Below are positions 8,005 to 16,168 of a stretch of DNA of 64,000 nt, one piece after another. The translations under genes and the position numbers were made by a program. The first letter of the stretch is position 1. Each line of letters begins with the position of its first letter. This DNA comes from Pelomonas lactea (GTDB lineage Bacteria > Pseudomonadota > Gammaproteobacteria > Burkholderiales > Burkholderiaceae_C): positions 878,500 to 942,499 of the forward strand of contig NZ_JBIGHX010000003.1 in the NCBI RefSeq assembly GCF_043555885.1, read 5' to 3'. A model generated the notes under the pieces. It had not been told where the DNA came from and made no database searches. It was given only the letters and a program-made list of their open reading frames with translations.

Positions 8005-8385
8005 TCAGCGAGGCGTCTGCTGCAGCTCGACGCTGACCTTCACGGCCTCGGCGGCCGTGTTGGTCCACATCCAGCAATGTGCAGGCTCGGCGTCGAAGAT
8101 CTGCACACCCTGCGCCTTGGTGGCCCGCTCCAGCCTTGCCGGATACACCACGGCCTTGCCCTGGTGGACGTGGATGTTGAACGGAAGCGGCGCGCCGGCC
8201 TCGAAGGACCAGGCCACGCGGCCACCCCGGTGCAGCTTGCCGCACACCTCCAGCAGTTCCCGCGGCGCCAGTGTCGCCATGTGGGTGAAGCGGCCTTCGG
8301 GGGTCCAGGCGATGTCGACGACCTGGGCGGCCGCTGCCGCGGCGCCGCTGGCGGCCAGGCACAGCAAGGCGAGCGCCGCCCTCAC
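8005..8385 (-). CDS. Small secreted protein of the copper operon, function unknown
   Basis: 126 residues, starting at GTG 8383-8385 whose bases overlap the stop of the CusF-like gene. A typical signal peptide covers about residues 1-20. The mature part carries NIHVHQG, two other histidines and two cysteines (EVCGK, AHCWMW), residues able to bind copper, but I recognise no named domain. A segment with AWSFEAG..PLPFNIHVHQGK and the C-terminal TNTAAEAVKVSVEL looks like a small beta-sandwich and may be a sensor of bound metal or a structural partner; this is speculation. It is the last gene of the minus-strand operon. Confidence 0.7.
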   Translation of the reverse strand: MRAALALLCLAASGAAAAAAQVVDIAWTPEGRFTHMATLAPRELLEVCGKLHRGGRVAWSFEAGAPLPFNIHVHQGKAVVYPARLERATKAQGVQIFDAEPAHCWMWTNTAAEAVKVSVELQQTPR

Positions 8386-8696
8386 TTGGCCGCCTCGATG
8401 GCCGTGACGATGAACTGGCCGCCTTCATGCGCGGCCTTAAAGCGCACCTTGTCGCCGACCTTGAGCCCGTCCAGCAGCCGCTTGTCGCGGGCCTGGAACA
8501 CCATCGTCATCGCCGGCATGTCCAGCGACCGGATCTCGGCGTGGCGCAGCGTGACCTTGGCCGCGGCCGGGTCGACCTTGCGGACCTCGGCATCGGTCAT
8601 CGCGTCGGCGGCGGAGGCTGGCATGGCCGGCGGCTCGGCCGCCCGCGACAGCACGGGTATCGCCAGCAGCGCGGCGCACAGGAGGAGTTCTTTCAT
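8382..8696 (-). CDS. CusF-like periplasmic copper-binding protein
   Basis: 104 residues with a cleavable signal peptide ending near LSRAAE. The mature domain shows the CusF fold signature: HAEIRSLDMPAMTMVFQ, the region that in CusF supplies one His, one Trp and two Met for Cu(I)/Ag(I). Here the Trp position (NWPEMTM in E. coli CusF) is Met, giving DMPAMTM, a variant common in CusF-like domains fused to or beside CopA/CusB. It likely passes copper between periplasmic partners. The start at ATG 8694-8696 is preceded by a GGAATTGC region and fits the signal peptide. Confidence 0.85.
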   Translation of the reverse strand: MKELLLCAALLAIPVLSRAAEPPAMPASAADAMTDAEVRKVDPAAAKVTLRHAEIRSLDMPAMTMVFQARDKRLLDGLKVGDKVRFKAAHEGGQFIVTAIEAAK

Positions 8697-8715
8697 GGCA
8701 ATTCCTTGATGAGTT

Positions 8716-9198
8716 TCAGCGCGCGCGGACGACGATGTTGCCGCGCATGCCGGCCTGGAAGTGGCCGGCGATGAGGCAGGCGAAGTCGAACTCGCCTGCA
8801 CGGTTGAAGGTCCAGACGATCTCGCCGGTCTGGCCCGGGGGCACATGGGCCATGTAGGGCTCGTCGTGCTCCATGCCGGGGAACTTGAGCATCAGCGCCG
8901 CGTGCTCTTCCAGTTCCCGGGGCGTGCCGATGACGAGCTCGTGCAGCACGGCGCCGGTGTTGCGCAGCACCAGGCGCACGGTCTCGCCTTGGCGCACGTT
9001 GATGCGCGACGGCGTGAAGCGCATGTCGTCGCTCATCGTGATCTCGACGGTGCGCCGGGCCGCGCGGCGTTCGCCGGCAATGCCCCAGGCCTTCTGTTCC
9101 TTCTTGACGGCGGCCGGTGCACTGGCGGCATGGTCGCCATGCGCCTGCACTGCCGCGGCGGCGAGGGCCAGCGCGAGGGAGGTGATGACTGTCTTCAT
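8716..9198 (-). CDS. Cupredoxin (plastocyanin/azurin-like) copper protein
   Basis: 160 residues with a signal peptide (MKTVITSLALALAAAAVQA). The mature protein starts with a His-rich HGDHAAS stretch and has a type 1 copper site: His in VLHELVIG, then C-x4-H-x4-M in ACLIAGHFQAGM. Such proteins carry electrons or copper in the periplasm. It is directly downstream of the multicopper oxidase gene (7-base gap), so it may donate electrons to, or receive copper for, that enzyme. The family includes many copper-resistance cupredoxins. Confidence 0.88.
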   Translation of the reverse strand: MKTVITSLALALAAAAVQAHGDHAASAPAAVKKEQKAWGIAGERRAARRTVEITMSDDMRFTPSRINVRQGETVRLVLRNTGAVLHELVIGTPRELEEHAALMLKFPGMEHDEPYMAHVPPGQTGEIVWTFNRAGEFDFACLIAGHFQAGMRGNIVVRAR

Positions 9199-9205
9199 GC
9201 GGGCC

Positions 9206-10579
9206 TCAATGGTTGTGGTGGCCTTGCGGCTTGCGCACCTGCACCTCGACGTCGGACGCCTGCGGCGCAGGCGCAGGCGCGCTCGTCGCGGGCGGCGCAT
9301 CGCCCACCTCGCGCGCCACGGTGCCGGGCGGATGCTGGAACCAGCCAGGGTCCGTGTAGTCGCCGCGCCTGAGCCCGCGCCGCACCTTCAGCATGCTGAA
9401 CATGCCGCCCATGGCCACCGGCCCGAACGGGCCTTCGCCCGCCATCATGGGCGCCGTGTTGTCGGGCAGCGGCATGCTCATCTCGGTCATGTCGTGCATG
9501 CCACGCTCGCCCATGACCATGTAGTCCGGCACCAGCTTGCGGATCCTGGCGGCCAGGCCGCTGTGGTCCACGCCGATCATCGTCGGCACGTTGTGGCCCA
9601 TCGCATTCATCGTGTGGTGCGCCTTGTGGCAGTGGAAGGCCCAGTCACCTTCCTCGTCGGCGATGAACTCCAGCTGCCGCATCTGGCCCACGGCGATGTC
9701 CGTCGTCACCTCGGGCCAGCGCGCGGTCCTGGGCACGGGGCCGCCGTCCGTGCCGGTCACCTCGAACTCGTGGCCATGGATGTGGATGGGGTGGTTGGTC
9801 ATCGTCAGGTTGCCCACGCGGATGCGCACGCGGTCGCCCTGGCGGGCCACCAGCGGCGCGATGCCCGGGAACACGCGGCTGTTCCAGCTCCACAGGTTGA
9901 AGTCCAGCATCGTCATGACCTTGGGCGTCGCGCTGCCGGGGTCGATGTCGTAGGCGTTCAGCAGGAAGGCGTAGTCACGGTCGACGTCGGCGATGTGCGG
10001 GTGCTTCGCCTTGGGGTGCGTGATCCACAGGCCCATCATGCCCATGGCCATCTGCACCATCTCGTCGGCATGCGGGTGGTACATGAAGGTGCCGGGGCGG
10101 CGCGCGACGAACTCGTAGACCCAGGTCTTGCCCGGCGGGATGGGCGGCTGCGTCAGGCCGCTGACGCCATCCATGCCGTTGGGCAGGCGCTGGCCGTGCC
10201 AGTGCATGCTGGTCACCTCGGGCAGGCGGTTGGTCACGTAGATGCGCACGCGGTCGCCCTCGACGACCTCGATGGTGGGCCCGGGGCTCTGGCCGTTGTA
10301 GCCCCACAGGTGGGCCTTGAAGCCGGGCGCCATCTCGCGCACGACGGGCTCGGCCACGAGGTGGAACTCCTTGACGCCGTCCTTCATGCGCCAGGGCGCC
10401 GTCCAGCCGTTCAGCGTGACGACGGGGTTGTAGGGCCGCCCGGTGGGCGGGATGAGCGGGGCTTGCGTGTCGGGCGAGGTCTGGATGACGGGCTCGGGCA
10501 GCGCGGCCATCGCCGCCTTGGAGACGGCGGCCAGCGATGCCAGCGTCGACCCCGCCAGCAGGGAACGTCGGTTGAACAT
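9206..10579 (-). CDS. Tat-exported multicopper oxidase
   Basis: 457 residues. The N-terminus has a twin-arginine signal (NRRSLLAGSTLASLAAV). All four copper motifs are visible: HWHG, HPHADEM, HPIHIHGHEF and HCHKAHHTMNAM, the last giving the HCHxxxHxxxxM pattern with an axial Met at the type 1 copper. The family oxidises Cu(I) or phenolic substrates with reduction of O2 to water. It is shorter than CopA/CueO (two-domain-like core) and carries a Met-rich stretch (MVMGERGMHDMTEMSMPL) near the C-terminus suited to Cu(I). It lies between the outer-membrane factor and cupredoxin genes; a copper-detoxifying cuprous oxidase is the best reading. Confidence 0.9.
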   Translation of the reverse strand: MFNRRSLLAGSTLASLAAVSKAAMAALPEPVIQTSPDTQAPLIPPTGRPYNPVVTLNGWTAPWRMKDGVKEFHLVAEPVVREMAPGFKAHLWGYNGQSPGPTIEVVEGDRVRIYVTNRLPEVTSMHWHGQRLPNGMDGVSGLTQPPIPPGKTWVYEFVARRPGTFMYHPHADEMVQMAMGMMGLWITHPKAKHPHIADVDRDYAFLLNAYDIDPGSATPKVMTMLDFNLWSWNSRVFPGIAPLVARQGDRVRIRVGNLTMTNHPIHIHGHEFEVTGTDGGPVPRTARWPEVTTDIAVGQMRQLEFIADEEGDWAFHCHKAHHTMNAMGHNVPTMIGVDHSGLAARIRKLVPDYMVMGERGMHDMTEMSMPLPDNTAPMMAGEGPFGPVAMGGMFSMLKVRRGLRRGDYTDPGWFQHPPGTVAREVGDAPPATSAPAPAPQASDVEVQVRKPQGHHNH

Positions 10580-10595
10580 GGGGTGTCCTCGGGGT

Positions 10596-11969
10596 TCAGT
10601 GGGCCGCCGCCGCGGCAGCGGCAGGGGCGGGGCCGGCGGAGGGCAGGGCGGGCGTGGCGCGGCCCAGCAGGGCCTGCTCCAGGTCGGCCTGGGCCAGCCA
10701 GAAGTCGCGCAGCGCGTCCTGCGCAGCGGCCACGGCGGCCACCTGGGCGCGGGCATCGGCCAGCAGCTCGAACACGCCGATCAGCATGCCGTTGTAGCGC
10801 AGCAACTGCTCGTCGGAGATGCGCTGGGCCAGCGGCAACAGCTCGTCGCGGTGCTGGCGCGCGATGTCCCAGGCGCTGCGGTACAGGCCGTAGGCCTCGC
10901 GCACCTCGGAGCGCGCGCGGATGGCCGTGTCGGCCGCGTCGTGCGCCGCCTCGCGGGCCAGCGCCTGTGCGCGCGGCAGCGGGCCGGGGCCGAACAGCGG
11001 CAGCTCCAGCGTGACCTCCCAGCCGCGCTGCACCGGCGCCTCGTTGGACGTGTTGCGCACGACGCCCAGCTCCAGCATGGACACGAAGCGGTTGATGCGC
11101 CCGGCGTCCACCTGGCGCGCGGCCTGCTCCAGCCGCAGCCGTGCGGCCTGCACGTCCAGCCGCTGCGCGAGCGCCCGCGTCTCGATGTCGGGCTGCTCGC
11201 GGGCGGTCGTCGGCAGCGCGGGCAGCCGGTCGGGCACACGCAGCGCGGCAGCGTCGTCGCCCCACAGGCCCAGCAGGCGCACGAGGCGTTCGCGGCTCGC
11301 GAGGCGTTGCCCCTCGGCGCGCGCCAGCGCCAGCCGCGCCTCGGCGGCAAAGCCCTGCTCGCGCGCACGGGTCAGTGCGTTGAAGTTGCCGACGGCCTGC
11401 ATGCGCCGCGCCAGCTCGGCGCCGGCATCGGCGGCCTCCAGCACCTGGCGGCGGTAGGTCAGCGTCTCCTCCGCAGCCACGGCGGCCACCCACGCGCGGC
11501 GCGTGTCCGCCGCCAGCGCCAGCACGTCGGCAGCCGCCTGCTGCTGCTCGGCCTGCAGGCGGCGCTGCTCGGCCTGGCGCACCAGCGGCAACGTCAGCAG
11601 CCGGGCGAGGTTGACGTGCCAGCCGCGCTCCAGCTCCACCTCGTCGCCGCGCGTGAGGCGGCTGAAGCTGAAGCCGGGGTTGGGCAGCCGGCCGGCGGCG
11701 TCCACCTCGGCGGCCGTCACGCCCAGGCGGGCCAGTCGGGCCTGCAGCGCGCGGCTGTTCCGCAGCGCGAGTTGCACGGCGGCGTCGGCGCTCAGCGGCT
11801 CGCGCAGGCGGGCGGCCAGCTCCTCGGCCGGCAGCGGTTCGGCAGCCAGCGCCTGGCCGGTGTGCGGCTGCGTCAGGCGGCTGACGTCGCCGACCTCATC
11901 GCCGGGTGTCAGGCTGGCGCAGCCGGTCAGCGCCAGTGCCAGTGCGGTCAGGGACAGCGCACGCTTCAT
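10596..11969 (-). CDS. TolC/CusC-family outer-membrane efflux lipoprotein
   Basis: 457 residues with a lipoprotein signal (LALTGC, Cys at about 17). The rest is the long-helix repeat pattern of outer-membrane efflux factors, with two similar halves of helical coiled coil (e.g. LRNSRALQARLARLGVTAAEVDAAG and a second half from about 250). CusC/CzcC members form trimeric outer-membrane channels for RND pumps. Its start overlaps the preceding small gene (ATGA, 11966-11969). No CusA pump or CusB adaptor gene lies in this operon or elsewhere in the window, so its partner is either distant or different. Confidence 0.85.
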   Translation of the reverse strand: MKRALSLTALALALTGCASLTPGDEVGDVSRLTQPHTGQALAAEPLPAEELAARLREPLSADAAVQLALRNSRALQARLARLGVTAAEVDAAGRLPNPGFSFSRLTRGDEVELERGWHVNLARLLTLPLVRQAEQRRLQAEQQQAAADVLALAADTRRAWVAAVAAEETLTYRRQVLEAADAGAELARRMQAVGNFNALTRAREQGFAAEARLALARAEGQRLASRERLVRLLGLWGDDAAALRVPDRLPALPTTAREQPDIETRALAQRLDVQAARLRLEQAARQVDAGRINRFVSMLELGVVRNTSNEAPVQRGWEVTLELPLFGPGPLPRAQALAREAAHDAADTAIRARSEVREAYGLYRSAWDIARQHRDELLPLAQRISDEQLLRYNGMLIGVFELLADARAQVAAVAAAQDALRDFWLAQADLEQALLGRATPALPSAGPAPAAAAAAAH

Positions 11970-12223
11970 GGCGTCTTCTCCGGCGGCAGCGTTTCGCGGG
12001 CGTAGGTGCGCCAGCCGCCCACGCGTTCGACGCGGTCGTTGGCAGCGCGCCAGTCGACGCGGGGCGGGTCATCGGCAGCCTGCGGTGGCGCAGCCTTACG
12101 GGGCGCAACGCGCGGCACCTGGGCGCGCGCATCGGCGGGGTCGGGGCGGGGCGTCTGGGCGGTGGCGCTCAGCGCCAGGCCGGCGGCGAGCAGCGCCGCG
12201 ACGCGGGGGAACAACAAGGGCAT
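11966..12223 (-). CDS. Small secreted protein, function unknown
   Basis: 85 residues: a signal peptide (MPLLFPRVAALLAAGLALSATA), an Ala/Pro/Arg-rich linker and a C-terminal motif DWRAANDRVERVGGWRTYARET. No Cys or His, so metal binding is unlikely. Its stop overlaps the start of the efflux-factor gene. The short conserved tail looks like a docking peptide for a partner, perhaps the efflux factor, but I recognise no family. Confidence 0.7.
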   Translation of the reverse strand: MPLLFPRVAALLAAGLALSATAQTPRPDPADARAQVPRVAPRKAAPPQAADDPPRVDWRAANDRVERVGGWRTYARETLPPEKTP

Positions 12224-12299
12224 GACAGCCTCTCTGAACGGGTGATCGACCCGCCAGGCGCAGCCAGGCGCGCGGCGGGAGGGCAGCGTTGGGAGGAGT

Positions 12300-12647
12300 T
12301 CAGCCCCGGGGTGGCGGGTCGGGCAGCGGCGGCACGACGCCCGTCCAGCGCTCGGCCGGCACCTGCGCCGCGCGCTGGGCCGGTGCGCTCGTCACGGTCA
12401 GCGCCAACGCCGGTGGCGGCGCGGCGGCCAGGCAGCAGGGGGCACACAGCTTGCATGCCTGGCTGTGGTGGGCGTCGGCCGTGTCATCCATGTCCTGGTG
12501 GTCGTGATGCGCGTGCTCCGCATGGGCCATCGCGGCCGGCGTTGGCTGCACCGGCCCGCACTCCAGCTGCGCGGCCGCCAGCACGCTGCGCAGCGGCAGC
12601 AGCACGAGCAGCAGGCAGAGGACGAGGAAGCGGCCGGGGCGACGCAT
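12300..12647 (-). CDS. Cys/His-rich membrane-anchored protein (DUF2946-like), likely metal-responsive
   Basis: 115 residues from the ATG at 12645-12647. One N-terminal hydrophobic helix (FLVLCLLLVLLPLRSVLAAA) is followed by a metal-ligand-rich periplasmic segment: AHAEHAHHDHQDMDD, then HSQACKLCAPCCLA with four cysteines. This arrangement resembles the DUF2946 proteins found in front of copper loci. It is the first gene of the copper operon on the minus strand, 77 bases before the next gene. Sensing or sequestering copper in the periplasm is the likely role. A GTG start nine bases upstream is possible. Confidence 0.7.
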   Translation of the reverse strand: MRRPGRFLVLCLLLVLLPLRSVLAAAQLECGPVQPTPAAMAHAEHAHHDHQDMDDTADAHHSQACKLCAPCCLAAAPPPALALTVTSAPAQRAAQVPAERWTGVVPPLPDPPPRG

Positions 12648-12657
12648 GGCTGGCACT

Positions 12658-13518
12658 TTAACCGCCTTGCTGTCGCCACGCCCGCGCCGACAGCCCGCCG
12701 TGCCGTTGCGTGAACAGCCGGCTCAGCGCCGACGCGTTGGCGTAGCCCAGCTCGGCGGCCAGCGTCTTCAGCGACTTGCCCGCCCGCAGTTCGGCCCGGG
12801 CGATGGCCAGGCGCCAGTCGGCCACGTAGTCGGCGGGCGTCGTGCCGACGGCGTCGCGGAAGGCCTCGGCAAAACGGCTGCGCGACATGCCGGCCTCGGC
12901 GGCCAGCCGCTCCAGCGTCCAGGCCTCGCCGGGGCGGGCGTGCACGGCGGTCAGCGCGCGGGCCAGCCGCGCGTCGGCCAGGCCGTTCAGCAGGCCCACC
13001 GGCAGCGGGTTGTCGCGCTGGTCCAGCATCCAGCGCAGCAGTTGCAGCAGCAGCACCTCGAACAGCCGGTCCGCCAGCAGCCGCTGGCCGCAGCGCACGC
13101 GCTCGGCCTCGCCGAACAGCAGCGTCAGCGTCTCGTTGAGGCCGTCCACGCGGGCCAGCGGCAGCACCACCAGCGGCGGCAGCGCGCGCACCAGCGGGTG
13201 GGCGTCGCCCTGATCGAAGTCCAGCGTCGCGCAGACGAAGTCCGCACCCTCGGTGGGCGCGTTGTGGAAGTCGTGCGCCAGCGGGCGCGGGTAGAACACC
13301 AGGCTGGGTTCGCTCACCACCAGCTGCGCCACGAGCCCGCTGCCGGCCGCGTGGCGCACGGCCATCTCGCCGTTGCGCATCACGTGCAGGAAGCCCCGTC
13401 CGGGCTGCGCGTCGAAATGCGTCACGCCGCACAGCGGCCCGGCGTGGAACAGGCTGGCGCGCACGCGGAAGCGCTCCAGCAGCGGGCTGAGGCGGTCCAG
13501 CGGCGAGGCATCGGGCAT
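12658..13518 (-). CDS. AraC-family transcriptional regulator (cupin N-terminus)
   Basis: 286 residues from the ATG at 13516-13518. The N-terminal half has the AraC cupin-type sensor pattern (VTHFDAQPGRGFLHVMRNGEM); the C-terminal half has the two helix-turn-helix motifs, ERLAAEAGMSRSRFAEAFRDAVG and SLKTLAAELGYANASALSRLF. The gene diverges from a carboxymuconolactone-decarboxylase-family gene with 100 bases between starts, the usual layout for an activator and its target. It also sits 10 bases from the start of the copper operon on the same strand, so read-through into that operon is possible. The ligand is unknown. Confidence 0.9.
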   Translation of the reverse strand: MPDASPLDRLSPLLERFRVRASLFHAGPLCGVTHFDAQPGRGFLHVMRNGEMAVRHAAGSGLVAQLVVSEPSLVFYPRPLAHDFHNAPTEGADFVCATLDFDQGDAHPLVRALPPLVVLPLARVDGLNETLTLLFGEAERVRCGQRLLADRLFEVLLLQLLRWMLDQRDNPLPVGLLNGLADARLARALTAVHARPGEAWTLERLAAEAGMSRSRFAEAFRDAVGTTPADYVADWRLAIARAELRAGKSLKTLAAELGYANASALSRLFTQRHGGLSARAWRQQGG

Positions 13519-13578
13519 TGGGATGAATCGGTATGTTGTGCGGACTGAATGATACCTATCGACCTGAGTCGGCGCGCA

Positions 13579-13600
13579 CAGTGGAGGCCTTCCTCCACTG
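13579..13600. promoter_or_regulatory. Inverted repeat between the AraC and CMD genes
   Basis: Perfect nine-base-pair inverted repeat CAGTGGAGG/CCTCCACTG with a CCTT loop, 19 bases before the CMD-family start and 61 bases from the regulator start. It may be an operator or a leader hairpin just upstream of the AAAGGTG ribosome-binding site at 13607-13613. Confidence 0.45.
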
Positions 13601-13618
13601 CAACCGAAAGGTGACTCC

Positions 13619-14176
13619 ATGACCTCCCGCGTTCCCCTCGTCTCCGCCGCCGATGCCCCCGCCGCCAGCCGCCCGCTGCTGGATGCCGTGCACGGTGCCT
13701 TCGGTGCCACACCCGCGATGTTCCGCGCCGTTGCCAACTCGCCGGCCGCGCTGCAGGCGATGTGGGGCTTCTTCGGCGCTCTTTCGGATCAAGGCACCGG
13801 CAGCCTCCCGGCCAAGCTGGGCGAGCAGATCGCCGTCGCCGTGGCCGACCGCAATGCCTGCGAGTACTGCCTGGCCGCGCACACGGCGCTGGGCCGCAAG
13901 GCGGGCGCATCGGCCGCCGAGATGAGTGCCGCCCAGGCCGGCGAATCGGCCGACCCGGCGACGGCCGCCGCGCTGCGTTTTGCGCTGAAGCTGGTCGAGC
14001 AGCGCGGCCAGGTGGGCGATGCCGACGTCGCCGCGCTGCGTGCGGCGGGCTTCGGCGACGGCCAGATCGTCGAGATCCTGGCGCACGTGGCGCTGAACCT
14101 GTTCACGAACTACGTGAACGTCGCGTTCGCCGTGCCGGTGGATTTCCCCGGCGTGAAGCTGCGCTCGGCCGCTTGA
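13619..14176 (+). CDS. Carboxymuconolactone decarboxylase / AhpD-family protein
   Basis: 185 residues, all helical. It carries the AhpD-type redox motif ACEYCLAAHTALGRKAG (C-x-x-C followed by His), so it is probably a peroxidase-like alkylhydroperoxidase subunit rather than a true decarboxylase. Members serve in oxidative-stress defence. The start is preceded by AAAGGTG and fits the divergent AraC regulator, which probably controls it. A bidirectional terminator follows. Confidence 0.88.
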   Translation: MTSRVPLVSAADAPAASRPLLDAVHGAFGATPAMFRAVANSPAALQAMWGFFGALSDQGTGSLPAKLGEQIAVAVADRNACEYCLAAHTALGRKAGASAAEMSAAQAGESADPATAAALRFALKLVEQRGQVGDADVAALRAAGFGDGQIVEILAHVALNLFTNYVNVAFAVPVDFPGVKLRSAA

Positions 14177-14210
14177 GCGGGCAGCCGCTGGTCGACCCCG
14201 CCTCAAACAA

Positions 14211-14237
14211 CAAGGCCCCGGACTCGCCGGGGCCTTG
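14211..14237. terminator. Bidirectional terminator hairpin between convergent genes
   Basis: Perfect 11-base-pair stem CAAGGCCCCGG/CCGGGGCCTTG with an ACTCG loop. The minus-strand side is followed by TTGTTGTTT, so it works best for the NarL-type regulator gene; it also closes the CMD-family gene. Confidence 0.8.
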
Positions 14238-14258
14238 CAGCGGTTCATGCAGCGCTGG

Positions 14259-15002
14259 TTAGACCAGGCCTTGCTTTGACGCCAGCACCGCCGCTTCCGC
14301 GCGGCTGCTGACGTTGAGCTTCTTGTAGATGGACTTGATGTGGTCGTTGACGGTGAACCACTTGATGCCCATCAGGTTCGCGATCTCCTTGATCGTGAAG
14401 CCCTTGCTCAGGTAGGTCAGCACTTCGCTCTCGCGCGGCGTCAGGCGTTCCCACTCGGGCGGCGGGTCCAGCGCGACATTGCGGCTGTTGCTGAACGGCG
14501 CGTGCGACGACGACAGCGAACCGAAGCCGGAGTTCAGCGGCATGGTGCCGCTGTCGCCGGAGGACGACGGGCGGAAGTGCGACAGCAGCCGGCGTGCGAT
14601 GGCCGGCGACAGCGGCGGCTGGCCGCGCACGATGCGCTGCAACTCTTCCACGAGTACCTCGAAGCGGTCTTCCTTCAGCAGGTAGCCGTCGGCGCCGCAT
14701 TGCAGCGCGGGGAAGAGGTGGTCGTCGTCGGAGTACAGCGTCGTGACGATCTTGATGGCGGTCGAGCCGGACAACTCGGTCAGGAACTCCATGCCGTTGC
14801 CATCGGGCAGTTCCAGGTCGACGAGGATGAGCTTGAAGCCGTGGTCCGGCGCGTTGCCGAACTTGGCCACCTGGCGGCGCGCGTTCTCGAGATCGCCCAC
14901 CTCGGTGATCTCCATCGCGTCGCTGAAGCTCTCGCGCACCACGCGGCACAGGAAGCTGCGGGCGACGGGGTTGTCTTCGATGATCAGGACTTTGACGGTC
15001 AT
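14259..15002 (-). CDS. NarL/FixJ-type response regulator (REC plus LuxR HTH)
   Basis: 247 residues from the ATG at 15000-15002. The receiver domain (residues 1-125) has acidic residues E9-D10, the phospho-acceptor Asp in LILVDLELPDG and the lysine in YLLKED. A Ser/Gly/Asn-rich linker (residues 140-180) leads to a LuxR-type helix-turn-helix (LTPRESEVLTYLSKGFTIKEIANLMGIKWFTVNDHIKSIYKKL). A DNA-binding output is clear. No cognate kinase is adjacent, so the signal is unknown. Thr replaces Ser at the usual switch position (VTTLYS). Confidence 0.92.
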   Translation of the reverse strand: MTVKVLIIEDNPVARSFLCRVVRESFSDAMEITEVGDLENARRQVAKFGNAPDHGFKLILVDLELPDGNGMEFLTELSGSTAIKIVTTLYSDDDHLFPALQCGADGYLLKEDRFEVLVEELQRIVRGQPPLSPAIARRLLSHFRPSSSGDSGTMPLNSGFGSLSSSHAPFSNSRNVALDPPPEWERLTPRESEVLTYLSKGFTIKEIANLMGIKWFTVNDHIKSIYKKLNVSSRAEAAVLASKQGLV

Positions 15003-15092
15003 GGGGGGACGGCGGCTGTCGTTTCGACCGGCCAATGTAGCGCAGGCCTCGTGCTGCGATCGACCGCGTCTGCGGGGGGGCTCGCCCCCGTT

Positions 15093-16076
15093 TCAGGCTT
15101 CACGATTGGTAAGAACTACCTTGCCGACGACTTCCCGGGCGGCCATGCGGGCAAATGCCGCAGGCAGCTCCGCCATGGGCAGCGCGCGGTCCAGCACGGG
15201 CTTGATCCTGCTGGTTGCATACCAGCCGGCCAGCTCAGCCAGCATCCTGGCATTGCGGCCCGGCTCGCGTTTGGCGAACTCGCCCCAGAACACACCCACC
15301 AGCGACGCGCCCTTGAGCAGTGCCAGGTTCAGCGGCAGCGCGGGGATGCTGCCTTGCGCGAAGCCGATGACGAGGTGGCGGCCGCGCCAGGCGATGGAGC
15401 GGAAGGCGGCCTCGGCCAGGTCGCCGCCGACCGGGTCGTAGATGACGTCGGGGCCCTTGCCGTCGGTGAGCGCCTTCAACTCGTCGCGCAGGTTCTGCGT
15501 CGCGTAGTTGATGGTGGCATCGGCGCCCAGCGCCTTGCAGGCGGCGCACTTGGCGTCGCTACCGGCCGCCGCGATGACGCGGGCGCCGGCGGCCTTGGCG
15601 ATCTGGAGGGCCGCCGTGCCGACGCCGCCGGCCGCACCGAGGATGAGCACCGTCTCGCCGGCCTGTAGCGCGCCGCGGTCCATCAGTGCGTGGTGACTGG
15701 TGGCATAGGTGCAGATGAACGCCGCGGCATCCTCGAAGCTGAAGGCGTCCGGCAGCGGCATGGCCAGCGCGGCGGGGATGCACACCTCGGTGGCGAAGCC
15801 GCCCAGCCCGCCGAAGGCCGCGACGCGCTGGCCCACGGCGAAGCCCGTTGCGCCGTCGCCCACCTCGGTGACGACGCCCGAGAACTCCGTGCCCGGCACG
15901 AAGGGCAGGGGCGGTTTCATCTGGTACTTGTTCTGCACGATGAGCAGGTCAGGGAAGTTCAGGCTGGCGGCGCGGATGGCCACGCGGATCTGACCCGCGC
16001 CCAGCGGCGGTGCGGGCACATCGCGCCATTGCAGCGCCTCGACGCCCACCGGGTTCTCGCAGACCCATGCCTTCAT
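15093..16076 (-). CDS. NADPH:quinone oxidoreductase, zinc-free MDR family
   Basis: 327 residues of the medium-chain dehydrogenase/reductase superfamily. The GroES-like N-terminus (LPFVPGTEFSGVVTEVGDG) is followed by a Rossmann nucleotide-binding motif (VLILGAAGGVGTAALQIAKAAGARVIA). The catalytic-zinc cysteine and the structural-zinc cysteine cluster are absent, so it is a quinone oxidoreductase-type enzyme that reduces quinones or enals with NADPH. It diverges from surE. Confidence 0.9.
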   Translation of the reverse strand: MKAWVCENPVGVEALQWRDVPAPPLGAGQIRVAIRAASLNFPDLLIVQNKYQMKPPLPFVPGTEFSGVVTEVGDGATGFAVGQRVAAFGGLGGFATEVCIPAALAMPLPDAFSFEDAAAFICTYATSHHALMDRGALQAGETVLILGAAGGVGTAALQIAKAAGARVIAAAGSDAKCAACKALGADATINYATQNLRDELKALTDGKGPDVIYDPVGGDLAEAAFRSIAWRGRHLVIGFAQGSIPALPLNLALLKGASLVGVFWGEFAKREPGRNARMLAELAGWYATSRIKPVLDRALPMAELPAAFARMAAREVVGKVVLTNREA

Positions 16077-16168
16077 TGCTGTCTCCTCGTGGAATGAAGC
16101 GGCCATGATAGGAATCAGCATGGTTACACCCGGTCTCGCAGGTGACGCGCTCCCTACAATCCGTTGCC

